Assembly (NCBI RefSeq): GCF_032854445.1
Contig: NC_088307.1
Span: forward strand, 28,295,484-28,359,483
Origin: Liolophura sinensis
Taxonomy: Eukaryota; Mollusca; Polyplacophora; Chitonida; Chitonidae
Reading direction: 5' to 3'
Length of the DNA: 64,000 nt
The translations under genes were made by a program, and so were the position numbers. Under the pieces are notes generated by a model. It worked only from the letters and a program-made list of their open reading frames with translations, was not told the DNA's origin and ran no database searches. The stretch's first letter is position 1. Each line of letters starts with the position of its first letter. Below, piece after piece: positions 1 through 10,727 of the stretch.

Positions 1-744
1 CTGGATAGTGCTATATGCTGTTGTGCTATAAAGCATAGCATCATAATTATGGAATATCACCAGTGACATATTGTTATTACATTAGGCCGAATTGTTAATT
101 GTGGAAGCTTAACTGTAGCACCCGGTCTACACGCTCCGACCTGCCGACATGCTGTGCGGAATGCTTCAGCCAAGGTTTAGTTTAACATAATAAATTCCTA
201 CTTGTAAAGGAGTGATTGGATAGCCGGACAGGCTAGTAATCAACCGGTTTCGGAAACTTTACCAGGCAGCGAAATTTGGCCTGCCGGCGAAACCCAGAAA
301 TCGGTTACGTCTTTTCCGCCTCGCCTAGCCGATCATTCGGTTACGCCACGTATGTTTATCAACCCGATCGGTTACGCTAATTGTTTACGTGGTTTATGTT
401 TCAGGCATCATTCTGGATCATTAATAAAAGTATTCAGCTCAATGTTATGTTTGTTTTTCTTTTCTATATCTAGCAGCTCATACCGTAAGGTTGGTGAACA
501 AAAGAAAGAGAAATTTTACACTCACACGGTGTTTCAACGTTGTGCGTTGCCTGGTTGGTACTTGACTCCTGTGGCACATTTTTACGTGAAATTCCGTTAT
601 ACAGGCTTATATGTTTGCAATATGCCCAGTCCAACATTAAGTACTTCCAGTAAGTGTCATTACGGTATTGGGGAGCGAGTTTGGTATCCCTGATTACTGA
701 TAATTAACGCAGTTTCCAACGCACATGGTGTGAGTCTTACCACA

Positions 745-748
<4 letters not shown>

Positions 749-824
<76 letters not shown>
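749..824. repeat. (AT)n microsatellite
   Basis: An uninterrupted alternating TA run of about 76 bp. It lies inside the region bounded by the inverted arms at 253-345 and 1271-1370. Confidence 0.97.
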
Positions 825-825
<1 letters not shown>

Positions 826-850
826 TCGCTACAGGGCCGGGAGAGACTTT

Positions 851-898
851 GACGTCACAGGCCTATGCGTCACAGGCCTATGCGTCACAGGCCTGTGC
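851..898. repeat. 16-bp tandem repeat, three copies
   Basis: The unit resembles GCGTCACAGGCCTATG and occurs three times. The first copy begins with the CRE-like palindrome TGACGTCA. No function is inferred. Confidence 0.8.
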
Positions 899-1475
899 TC
901 TAAATCAGAACGCAGCCGGTGAGGTCCCGTAAAGGTTCCATCAATCTGTACGGTAAACTCGACTAATTTGGGCTCGAGTAGCAGTTAAACTACATGTACA
1001 TGAAAAGGTAACCTTGTTTTATTTACTTGCGTGATCGTGAAAAGATAAGTCAAAATAAATAATTTGAGTATTATCTCAAAGCCTGTAAAGCATATATGAA
1101 TGATTACATTTCCATGTGACCAGCACAGGCAGCTGGCTGTGGCTGAAATCGATGTTTCTATTTTTAGACGCGTTGCCATACTGGCCGCGTTGTGATTATG
1201 AAAGCTGTTCAGTCCAGTTTATCTGTAGTTACCTAATGCACACTGACTCTAAGGACGTTCTCGTTGGACAGTTGGCCTAACCGATTTTCCGGTTAGCCAA
1301 ATTGAACCGCACGTAACCGTTGCGCGACCGACGGTTTCGTTCGCGCCAAATTTCGCTGCCTGAAACTTTACTAAATATCTTATACCGGGGCGAATGGTAG
1401 AAATGTATGATTATGAAAGCCGCAGCACAGACATAAAAAAGGGAACAATTATCAGGACATCATTTGCTTTATTTA

Positions 1476-1652
1476 TTTATTTCATTGGTTCTTTACACCG
1501 TGCGAAAGAATATTTCACTTTTACGACGGCGGCCAGCATTATCGTGGAAGGAAACCGGTCAGAGCCACAGGGACACCCACGACCATCCTCAAGTTGCTTC
1601 TAGACCCTCCCACGTACGGTCAGAGAGGAAGCCGGCATGAGCTCGACTTGAA
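1476..1652 (-). mobile_element. tRNA-derived SINE family 1, 3' part
   Basis: Read on the - strand this matches the body and tail of the full element at 12086-12362: CCGGC-ATGCTGGC-type head-proximal sequence, GGAAACCGG box, GACGGCGGCCAGCATTAT block, and a tail ending near ATAAATAAATAAA. The tRNA-like head is missing. It ends about 100 bp upstream of the TRIM start codon, so it probably lies in the promoter or 5' UTR of that gene. Confidence 0.85.
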
Positions 1653-1755
1653 CTGGAACATCATTTGATTAAAATATTCTGGAGATAAAATTTCGTTTTT
1701 TGTAGATTTGACATTTAAAATTAGTGTCTTTGTCTTACACCGACAGAGTAAAGCC

Positions 1756-4700
1756 ATGGCAGACACCGCACAAACGTTAGAGGATCTCACCTGTGCAATA
1801 TGTGTGGACCACTTCCGGGACCCGGTCAAGTTACCATGCCAACACACGTACTGTAGAGAATGCATTCGTGCCCATGCTGAAAAGTCCAGACCTAAAGAAA
1901 CTAATGACATCTCCGAGTCCTCAAGAGTCCTAAAGCAGGATTGGTTAATATCCTGTCCGCTTTGCTGGAGAGAAGCCAGTCTGGGAAGAGACGGCGTGGA
2001 CGGGTTGCCAAACAACATCTATCTGGCCGATATGGTGGATAAGCCCACTTCAGGGGAGACAACTGAGGAAAACGGGCCTTGGTGTTCTCTCTGTGAGGAG
2101 GACAACAAGACGAAAGCGGCTAAGTTTTGTACCAGCTGCAGGCTGCTGTACTGTGAGAGCTGCCTGGTTGACCTTCATCCCGTAAGAGGCGAGTTCAGAC
2201 GACACCGCCTGATTTCTGCTGAAGGGTATGGCCTCGAGAGAAGCACGGAAATCCTTGGGAAGACAGGAGAAACTGACCAGGAACTATGTGTGACACATAG
2301 CAAGCCGCTCATCATGTACTGTGACGCTTGTCACAAGCTCATTTGCATAGAGTGTCTCACAGAACATGGCGGACACGCAATGCGTGATAAAGAGACGGTG
2401 TACAGGAAGCTTAAGGTAGGGATTACTAAACCGGTGTTATTACCACGAAGATTGCATTTATAGCACTCCACGCCATCAGAATAAATAAGCATGAAGCAAA
2501 ACGATGGCGATTATTCTCTAAATTATCTATAGCATTCCTTTGACGTACAAATTTTGAAGTGGTTGAACATTTATAAGGAATTTTGTGTTTATATCCCTGC
2601 TTTTTTTAAAGTATTTTTTAATCATTTGATAATTTTGTATATATACGGATCTATCCAGCCTGATATATTTTCACACTGCAGGAACCAATTGTCGAGAAAA
2701 CTAATCTGTGCAAAGAGCTTAAAGACAGCATGAATGATTTTGTTTCTGAAGTGAATGGTTTTCTGCAGGATACCGAGGTTTGTGTTTTATTCAAAAGTTA
2801 GTGTTGTTTTATTCAGAGTCTAGGATTCTAAGCGATCTCATACTTTGAAATTCCAATCATTAAATTTAGTATGTTCATTTCTGCTGTTTTATCTGAGATT
2901 TATTTGACTGTAATTTATCCGGAATTTACGTTGTCCAGCAAAATTTCGACCTTGTTACATAAGAAATAACAATTTTAAAGCGATTTGAAATTTGGACTAA
3001 AATCTAAGATCGCTTTGTCATCCAGACCTGTTCCATGATTGAGTACGAGTACACCGATACTGTTGTATCACATTACCTTTGTTTGATATTCGAATAGTAA
3101 AGTAATGAAAAAATTTCCAGAAAGGGAATTGGTTCAAACAGGCTTATAGACCCTATAAAAAGAAAAGTCTGAAAGGTATATAGTAAAATAGAATAAAGGT
3201 CACCAAAAACAGCAACCTTTCTAATTCACAGGGAAACGAAGGGAAACACAAAGCAGAGATTGAAAAGGCTTATAGTCAAGGCCTGGAAGTGTTGAATACG
3301 TGGAGAAGAGATGCCCTGGAGATTATGGACAACCGGCATCTATCTCTTACCAGCCAGTCAAAGACAGTCTTAATAGAACTTCCGGAGAAACTGGCAGAAA
3401 TCGAGAAGATGATCCAAGAGGAAGTGGATCTCCCAACTTCCCTCACAGAGGCTTTCTTACAGGTACAGAGAACACTTTTTATTATTTATATATTCTCATG
3501 TACTGAGTATTTAAGCCTCAGCTAAACTGTCAAGTTTAACTGTTTATATCTTTGCTATGTGATAAAAGACTAACATCATATAGAGAGTAAAACCATACCA
3601 GCGACCACAGTGTGATAGTCGGCAAATAGTCACGAGTAAAATATGGGTTCTTGTCAATTTACCTCAGGCAGAACTGTTCATGTAAATGCGTAAATAGTAG
3701 CAAATTTCACCCCTCCTCGTGTATCCAAGGAATAAGCAAAACAAGGTGAAAACAATGTAGTGATGTTAACTGCAATTTATCAGACGTCACTGGTTTAGAA
3801 TTGCCCAGAATTCTATGTGCTTATCACATCTGACATACTATCACGTGAAAGCTAGGGCAGAGAAAGTAGGCACGAATAAAACTGTTCCATGTTAAAGGTT
3901 TTAACGTACTTGTACACGTTGATACTCTGAGCTATTACACTAGTATACATGTACGTCAGCGCCGTAACCAGATGGCCATTACTACAAGCTGGCCCAAGAA
4001 AGTAACATCAGGCTCATAGTTGAAGCACTTGTCAGTACTTCTCTGAGGCGTCACACTTGCATACATGTACGTCAGCGCCACAACCAGATGGCCATTGCAA
4101 TAGGCTGACCCAGACAATAAATATTTCTTTATGTGCGAGCAACTTATGTTTTAGTTTTTGTAAATAATTTTACTTTTGTTTTTTGCGTATAAGTTGTTAT
4201 TGCAAACATTTTAAACTTTTTTATGTTTTAGATGTCAAGAAATCTGACTGCAAGGTAATTACTGATACTTTGTGTCTGGTGACTCAGATTGCTGGCTGAA
4301 TTTTTATGTGTACCAGGTTTGTTTTCACGATATGAGACATGTGTGCCACGTTTGTTCTCCCCATATGAGACACGAGTGCGACGTTTGTTGTCAGGATGAG
4401 ACATGTGTGCCACGTTTGTTCCCATCATATGAGACACATGTGCCAAGTGTGTTCTCACCATATGAGACTTGTGTGCAACGTTTGTTCTCATCATATGAGA
4501 CACGTGTGCCACGTTTGTTGTCATCATATGAGACACGTGTGCCACATGTGTTGTCGCCATATGAGACATGTGTGCCATGTTTGTTCTCATCATATGAGAC
4601 AGGTGTGCCAAGTGTGTTCTCACCATATGAGACATGTGTGCCACGTTTGTTCTCATCATATGAGACACGTGTGCCAAGTGTGTTCTCACCATATGAGACT

Positions 4701-7443
4701 TGTGTGCAACGTTTGTTCTCATCATATGAGACACGTGTGCCGAGTGTGTTCTCACCATATGATACAGGTGTGCCACGTTTGTTCTCACGATTAATGAGGC
4801 GAACACATCTTTCCTGCTCGTTTTGTGAATGAGCTCCTCAATCAGTCAAGAGAGCACAGCATACTTGTGATATGTGTTAACCATGTATCTTTTTTTACAG
4901 GATCATTCAGTTTAGCCCAAACAATGAATGAGAGAATACTTGGGGTTTGACGTGGTACTAAGCAATTTCTCAGTCATAAGACGACAAGAAGTCATTAGTT
5001 GTGTGTATAATGTATATAATGTGTCTTCTCGTTTCTTGTCTCAGTGGCTGCAACACTTTGGCGAAGACAACAAACATGACACCTCGTGCACTGAGTCACA
5101 TTATACTGACACCGGGCCGACCAGTCATGTTTAATTCCTCAAAGCAGACAGTGCTGAGCGCCAAACGAGGCAGTAACAAATACCATTTTTAAAATCTTTG
5201 TTATGACCCGACCTGGGTTTGATCCCGGGTCTCACGACTTTAAGGCTTAACCATTAAGCCACCGAAGCGGTCTGTGGAGGTTGGATCGCTAGTGTACATG
5301 TACAACTTGAAAGTGATTACTGATTCACAGATTACACCTACACTTTGTAAGCTGATTACCGATCACCTGTCTACGTTTACAATTTCAAAGTCAGTTTCAC
5401 AAAACATTAGTATTGATGTACACTATAAATGTCGATGATGAATTGTAAATTACAGGTTAAGTTGAATGTTACGAATAATCAAATCTTATAAACCTTACTT
5501 GTTACGACGTAAAACATGTTTTTTTCTTCTTCTTTTTTAATTCGTTGACAGGCTTCATAACCAGTTGCCTAAAGTTACTGGCTTCATGAAAGATCAGCGG
5601 GAAACTATGACAAATCTGGAAGAATCCTTAAAGCTATACCCAGCCGTCCCTATACATCTGGATGTGAAACTGGATACAGTAAAAGGTATTACGGAAGTGA
5701 AAGGTGCTTGATGAGGGAATATTGACACCGGATATTCTATTTCCTATCACTGAATTATTTTTTTTAATTATTTATTTGATTGGTGTTATACGCCGTACTC
5801 AATAATATTTCACTTACACGACGGCAGCCAGCATTATGGTGGGAGGAAAACAGGCAGGGCCCGGGGAAACCAACGACCAATTGCAGACTGCTGGGGGACC
5901 TTCCCGCGTACGGCCAGAGAGGAAGCCAGCATGAGTTGGACATGAACTCACCGCGACGGCATTGGTGAGAGGCTCCTGGGTCATTGCGTCGTGCTAGCGT
6001 GCTAAGCCATTTGGCAACAGACGAACTCCATTCTCCGAGCAACCATGTAACCATTATCATAACAATTACTTCCTGACCGCATGTCACTCCTTTGCCAATC
6101 TATGTAAGTTTCCCAAACCGGCCTCCCATGGGAGCTTTTACTCGTTACAATTTGCTACATGCATTTCTCTCTCACACGCGTAGGAACCCATGCACTCGCG
6201 CACACAGGCACTCGCGCACCCACGCAATCGAACACACACGCCCTCGCGCGCATGCACTCGCACGCACACACACGCACTCGCGTACACACGCACTTGCGTT
6301 GTGTTAGAGCATGGTACCACTGCGCCAGTAGCAAATATTGTACAGAAGTCTTGAACAACGCCAGAGTGGCTGAGGTCACGGTGATCAGGCAGGAAATGAT
6401 GTCCGAAAACACAAAAGTGTGCCTTGACTTTTGTTTCGAACAATACTTTATATTCCCGCATTCTCTTTAACTGAAGGATGCACAACACGATTCTAACCAT
6501 CACAGGATACAATTTTATTGATGACGGGTGAAGTTTACCCAAAACAAGCTTACGTGCATCGCTCAAAGGTCAAGCTTTTCTACTGGTGGCAGTTATGTAA
6601 AGCGAGTGTAGAAAGCGGCACATTCGCTGTAAGGAGTATCACGGCATTGTACATCTTTCGAGCTAGTGTGCACTACAGGAATCTTTTCACACTGATATTT
6701 TATACACGCACATTTAGTAATGAATAACTTTCCTCAGGCTGTACACTTTCCTATTTCACATCCACACTGTGTTATATAGCGTCACCTACGGTCGACCTCG
6801 CAGTATGTTGTCATATGTGACGTGTTATTCATCTCACTGAAATGAACAATATATAAATTGCTTGTCTGTTACAGTTCCAAAGATGAAGTTTATCAGTACC
6901 TTTGTACACGACTTAACTATCATGGAGCAATGCCGTAAGGTTATGCTGGTAGGGGGCTCACAGCAGTACTGCGAAGCGTGGACAGATGGTTGCTTTCAGA
7001 CGGGATGTTATTACTGGCAAATCAAGATCTCTGCAATTCCTTCTGTGAAAAATGGGAACTGTATCTGCTCAGTTGGTGTCAAGAACGAAAACTACACTCT
7101 CAATGACAAAGCGGGCGCAAAATGCTGGTGGGTTGGGATTGATCACTTAGATGGTAAGGCCAGGATGAAAAGTCCCTGTGGTGAGATCAAAAAAGTCTAT
7201 AAGGAGTGGTTTACCGATAGAAACTGTTACACGTTTGGGTTCTATCTTAATTGTGAGACACTGAGTTTAATAATAATAGATAGCGAGCAAGATGACGTAA
7301 TACTCACCTTAAAAAATGTGGACTTGTCTAAACCTCTTGTTCCTGCGGTTGATTTTAGTGGTTTAAGATTGCATTCCGCAACAGCCCGTCTGATTACTGA
7401 TGATTTAGTATCTCTGCCCACAGTTCTGTGGAGGACATTGTAG
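1756..7443 (+). CDS. TRIM-family E3 ubiquitin ligase, six coding exons (RING, two B-boxes, coiled coil, B30.2/SPRY)
   Basis: Coding exons are 1756-2415, 2682-2777, 3232-3462, 4232-4254, 5552-5685 and 6875-7443 (stop TAG 7441-7443). All junctions are GT/AG and all phases join, giving about 570 residues. The ATG at 1756 sits in a strong GCCATGG context; an in-frame upstream ATG at 1708 is less likely. The RING finger has C13, C16, C28, H30, C33, C36, C67 and C70. A first B-box-like zinc module spans about 110-150 (CxxC, CxxC, CxxC, His pair). B-box2 spans 178-207 (C178, H181, C189, C192, C197, C200, H204, H207). A helical, coiled-coil-like region covers about 221-375. Residues 383-560 form a B30.2/SPRY domain (YYWQIKI, CSVGVKNENY, WWVGID and FGFYLN strands; KPLVPAVDF near the end). 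Known family role: RING-dependent ubiquitin transfer, with SPRY recognising the target; many members act in innate immunity. The target here is unknown. No canonical AATAAA was spotted soon after the stop. Confidence 0.93.
3570..3815 (-). mobile_element. Dispersed element carrying one 48-bp unit (copy 1, intron 3)
   Basis: On the - strand it shares with 21165-22520, 28395-28600, 30870-31085, 45075-45140 and 49265-49550 a core of the form AGTAATTCTAAACCAGTGACG, then a CTAATTCTGCTT-like block, then one diverged copy of the unit that is tandemly expanded at 21.4 kb (here near 3578-3630). It lies in intron 3 of the TRIM gene. No ORF or clear termini were seen. Confidence 0.6.
3920..4115. repeat. 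Local tandem duplication, 116-bp offset
   Basis: ATACATGTACGTCAGCGCC occurs at 3945 and 4061 and is followed in both places by similar AACCAGATGGCCATT sequence. Two diverged copies lie within TRIM intron 3. Confidence 0.75.
4310..4792. repeat. 33-bp minisatellite in TRIM intron 4
   Basis: About 14 copies of a 33-bp unit containing TCATATGAGACACGTGTGCC. Because 33 is a multiple of three, the array gives long open frames on both strands (4272-4832 + and 4228-4806 -). These are repeat artefacts. It lies between the 23-nt exon and the next coding exon. Confidence 0.95.
4937..5280 (-). mobile_element. tRNA-derived SINE family 2
   Basis: Read on the - strand it begins with a tRNA-like head containing GATCAAACCCAGGTCGGGTC (a B-box-type sequence at about 5210-5232) and continues into the same body as the + strand element at 31090-31500. 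The far end (4937-5000) resembles the GGGGTTTAA...TTTCAGTCATACGACGACG block at 31740. It lies in TRIM intron 4. Confidence 0.75.
5757..6030 (-). mobile_element. tRNA-derived SINE family 1, nearly full length
   Basis: The - strand copy has the tail (ATTTGATTGGTGTTATACGC read on +), the GGCAGCCAGCATTATGG core and the GAGAGGCTCCTGGGTCATTG region next to the head. It lies in TRIM intron 5, antisense to the gene. Confidence 0.88.
6169..6305. repeat. CACGCACTCGCG-rich low-complexity tract
   Basis: An irregular repeat of CACGC, ACTCGCGC and ACACACGC words in TRIM intron 5. The open frames here on both strands are compositional. Confidence 0.85.
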
Positions 7444-7640
7444 CTTCTTGTACCAGACATCACTGAGGCACAGGATTTTTCTGTACTATGTGTACCAGCA
7501 CGTCTGATTTTTGATGATTTGGTATCTGTACCCACAGTTTTGTGGAGCACATTGTAGGTTCTTGTACCAGATATCACTGAGGCGCAAGGTTGTTCTGTAG
7601 TATCTGTAACCAGGACGCCTGATTACTGGGAAACTATCGA
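7387..7640 (+). repeat. 114-bp tandem repeat across the TRIM stop codon
   Basis: A unit starting CGTCTGATTACTGATGATTT begins at 7387, 7501 and (truncated) 7615. The first copy encodes the last residues of the TRIM protein plus its stop. The second repeats the same codons, including an in-frame TAG, in what is now 3' UTR. The period is exactly 114 bp. Confidence 0.9.
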
Positions 7641-8500
7641 AACCACACTCATGTTTTGACTTTTTGTGATAAGTTCAGACATAGCTCTTATTCATGTGAA
7701 ATATCAATGTTCTTCACTCAAAATAACCCCCAAGAAATAACCACTGTGATTATGTAAGGTCCTTGCTGTAAAACCTATAAAATTAGAATTATTTGTCTGA
7801 TTCATACAAAGCCGGTTATTGAAAATATCGGCTGGAATTTTGGACCATACTTCGTGATATAAATCTGTACGTTGTTGCGTGTAGATATACGATGTATGAC
7901 TGTTTGTAATGCAGCTTGGGGAAATGAGCGAAGAGGATTATGGGAAGGCGTTCTTCATTACGAGCGCTGTACCGACAACCAGCTATTGTCTCGTTTGTCA
8001 GAAGTTAACCTTTACTTCTTTTGACATATGTAGCTTTCTTATTTGTTTATTTATTTATGTATTTGATTGGTGTTTTACATGTGCACATCCAATGTGCGAG
8101 AGTTTACAACGAAGTGAGCAGTGCTTAATGGTTTACAGTCTTAATCCCTTACATAGCCACATGTTCTATAGCAGGAAGTTACCGTCCCTGGCTGTTTTGA
8201 TGTCCTCGAAGCAAGGGGCAATACTCCTGTCGGAATATTTAACAACTCCCAGAGCTCTATATTTGGGATACTAGAGTATCACTGTAATGTGGCCTTAATA
8301 GAAGCTCTGTAAATTTACGCTGTATATAACTGTCCCCAGTTTCATTATATTTGTGACAGTCTGTGAAAAGATTTAAGAAAGTATTAATTCATGTATAATG
8401 TTCACCTCGTGCAGTTCACGGCACTTTGATAGTCGCCACGTTCTGTCATTTACTTTACAGCTGTGTTAATCCATGTTTAAAGTTCACCTCGCGCAGTTCA
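7641..8500. other. TRIM 3' flank, no gene recognised
   Basis: Mostly unique AT-rich sequence. A short (TTTA)n/ATTTGATTGGTGTTTTA piece near 8038-8080 looks like the tail of a family 1 SINE. Short diverged local repeats around TTCACCTCGTGCAGTTCACG (8401, 8478, 8706) are present. The frame at 7909-8274 has no coding support. Confidence 0.5.
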
Positions 8501-8692
8501 CGGCATGCTGGCATCCTCTCCATGTGTACGTGGGAAGGTCTGCCAGCAACCTGCGGATGGCCGTGGGTTTTCCCTGGTCTCTGAGTTTTTCCCACCATAA
8601 TGCTGGCCGCCGTCGTATAAGTAAAATGTTCTTGAGTATGTTTTTTTGAGTACATAAAACACCAATCAAATAAATAAATAAATAAATGTTAA
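8500..8692 (+). mobile_element. tRNA-derived SINE family 1, head-truncated
   Basis: Contains CATGCTGGC, CGTGGGAAGGTCTGCCAGCA, GGATGGCCGTGGGTTTTCC, the GCTGGCCGCCGTCGTATAAG core and the tail CACCAATCAAATAAATAAAT. It is flanked on both sides by the CTCGCGCA(G/A)TTC local repeat. Confidence 0.85.
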
Positions 8693-8924
8693 TCCATGTA
8701 TAAAATTTACCTCGCGCAATTCATGGCACAAATGATAGCTATCACGTTCTGTCCTTTAGAATAAACTTCTTGTTTACTGATATCGTTTTCTGGCGTCTTT
8801 TGTTTTTGGTCTGAGATCTTACACATCTTTGTGACTTGTCAAATGGCTTTTGAGTCAACGGGTTTGTGAGGTACCTGCCAAAGGGAGGTGGTTTACTTCA
8901 GGCCCCCCTGTTTGCTCAACGCAT

Positions 8925-8990
8925 AAACCTGGCCGCCGTTATATAAGTGAACAAAGTTTAATACGGGGTTAAACACCAATGAATTAATAC
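8925..8990 (+). mobile_element. SINE family 1 tail relic
   Basis: CTGGCCGCCGTTATATAAGT followed by a diverged GGGGTTAAACACCAATGAAT tail. Only the 3' end is recognisable. Confidence 0.6.
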
Positions 8991-9284
8991 CAAAATGTGG
9001 TCAAAAATTGAGGATCTTCGTGTCAGCGATGCCTCCGACAGCAATCACTCCACTTTCTACTGATGTCTGATAAATAGAATTTCAAATGAAACACAACTTT
9101 CAAGTCCCACCAGTATAACTGCACCCAGTTTTTCCAGCAAATTTGCATCTAAAATTAATCTTTATCCACTTCAAACACAATTAAAACGTCTGGTGAATCA
9201 AAACTTCGGCTGACCACCCCTGTGATTGGCTATTAGTAAGTGGACAAATAAGGGAAACGAACGTGACTCAGTGCAGATGATCAC

Positions 9285-10410
9285 ATGGTCTTCCCTTAAT
9301 TAAGACCTGGTGGTTTTATCTTAGTCTAGGTCTGGTGATTTTCCCTTAATTAAGACCTGGTGGTTTTACCTTAGTCTAGGCCTGGTGGTTTTATCTTAAA
9401 CTAGGTCTGGTGATTTTCCCTTAATTAAGACCTGGTGGTTTTACCTTAGTCTAGGCCTGGTGGTTTTCCCTTAATTAAGACCTGGTGGTTTTACCTTAGT
9501 CTAGGCCTGGTGGTTTTATCTCAGACTAGGTCTGGTGATTACCTTAATTAAGACCTGGTGGTTTTACCTTAGTCTAGGCCTGGTGGTTTTATCTTAGACT
9601 AGGTCTGGTGATTTTCCCTTAATTAAGACCTGGTGGTTTTATCTTAGTCTAGGTTTGATGGTTTTACATTAGACTATGTCTGATGATTTTCCCTTTATCT
9701 AGACCTGGTTGTTTCTCTTTAGTCTAGACCTGGTGATTTCACTTTAGTCTAGGCCTGGTGGTTTCACTTTAGTCTAGACCTGGTGGTTTCACTTTCATCT
9801 AGACATATGGGTTTCACTTTAGTCTAGGTCCAGTGTTTTACCCCTGGTCCAGGTCTTCTGGTTTCCCTTCTTCTCGGTCTGGTGGTTTCACTTTATTCTA
9901 GGTCTGATGACTTATTCTTAGTATAGGCCTTATGTTTTCTCTTAGTCTGGGTTTAGTTGTTACCCCTTAATGTAGGCTTGGTAGTTTCAAATTAGTCTTA
10001 GTCTGGTGGTTTTCCCTTAGCCTAAGTATAGTGCCTTCCCCTTAGCCTAGTTCTCATCGGTTCCCCTAAGTCTAGGTCTGGTGGTTTTCCCTTAGTTTTG
10101 GCCTGGCAGTTTCCCTCAGCCTAGGTCTGGTGGGTTTCCCTTAGTCTAGGTCTGGTGGGTTTTCCTTAGTTTGGGCCTAGGGGTTTACCCTTAGTTTAGG
10201 TCTGGCAGTTTCCCCTTAGTCAATGTTTGGTGGTTTTCTCTTAGTTTAGGTCTAGGGATGTACTTTTAGTCTAGGTCTCGTGGTTTCCTCTTAATTTAGA
10301 AGGAGGGGGGGGGAGTACCCTTATTGTAGGTCTGGTGGATTCCCCTTAGTGTATGTCTGGGGGATTATTTTTGGTCTCACTCCGATGGTTTCCCCTTAGT
10401 CCAGTTCTTT
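9285..10410. repeat. 25-bp tandem array
   Basis: About 45 degenerate units of the form CCTGGTGGTTTTACCTTAGTCTAGG. In the first 400 bp, units with TTAATTAAG alternate with units with TTAGTCTAGG, so the period is partly higher-order. The array decays towards its right end. Confidence 0.93.
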
Positions 10411-10449
10411 CCCATTGTCTTTGTTCGATTGTAGCATCGTTGAGGTTGG

Positions 10450-10685
10450 GAAGTCTGGGGGCTCCCTGACAGACTGACCCAGGAGCCTCTCACCAGTGCG
10501 GCCTGTGAGTTCAAGCTCATGCTGGCTTTCTCTCCGGCCGTATGTGGGAAGATCCGACAGCAACCTGCGGATGATCGTGAGTTTCCCCCGGACTGTGGTC
10601 GGTTTCCTCCCACCACAATGCTGGCCGTGGTCGTGTAAATGAAATAGTCTTAAACTCGGCGTAAAACACCATTCAGATAAAAAAA
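10450..10685 (+). mobile_element. tRNA-derived SINE family 1
   Basis: Contains the head-proximal CAGGAGCCTCTCACCAGTGC, TGAGTTCAAGCTCATGCTGG, the CCCACCACAATGCTGGCC core and the GGCGTAAAACACCATTCAGA tail. It lies between two tandem arrays. Confidence 0.88.
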
Positions 10686-10727
10686 AGCTGTAGGCAAATA
10701 ACACATCGGCAGAACTTTGCACATTCT

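Larger units (their letters stand above)
253..1370. repeat. Region bounded by imperfect inverted repeats
   Basis: The arm at about 253-345 and the arm at about 1271-1370 are diverged inverted copies. The shared core is GGCAGCGAAATTTGG at 266-280, whose reverse complement lies around 1343-1358. Flanking similarity includes a GAAACC block and a CGGTTACGT block. The interior holds an AT microsatellite and no convincing gene. The layout fits a degraded non-autonomous foldback or MITE-like element, or two solo repeat copies in opposite orientation. I saw no transposase and could not define target-site duplications. The open frame at 352-693 has no coding signature. Confidence 0.4.

Noticed and set aside
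4228-4832. 192- and 186-codon frames on opposite strands rich in His or Cys
   Set aside because: 33-bp minisatellite inside a TRIM intron; both strands are open because the unit is a multiple of three.
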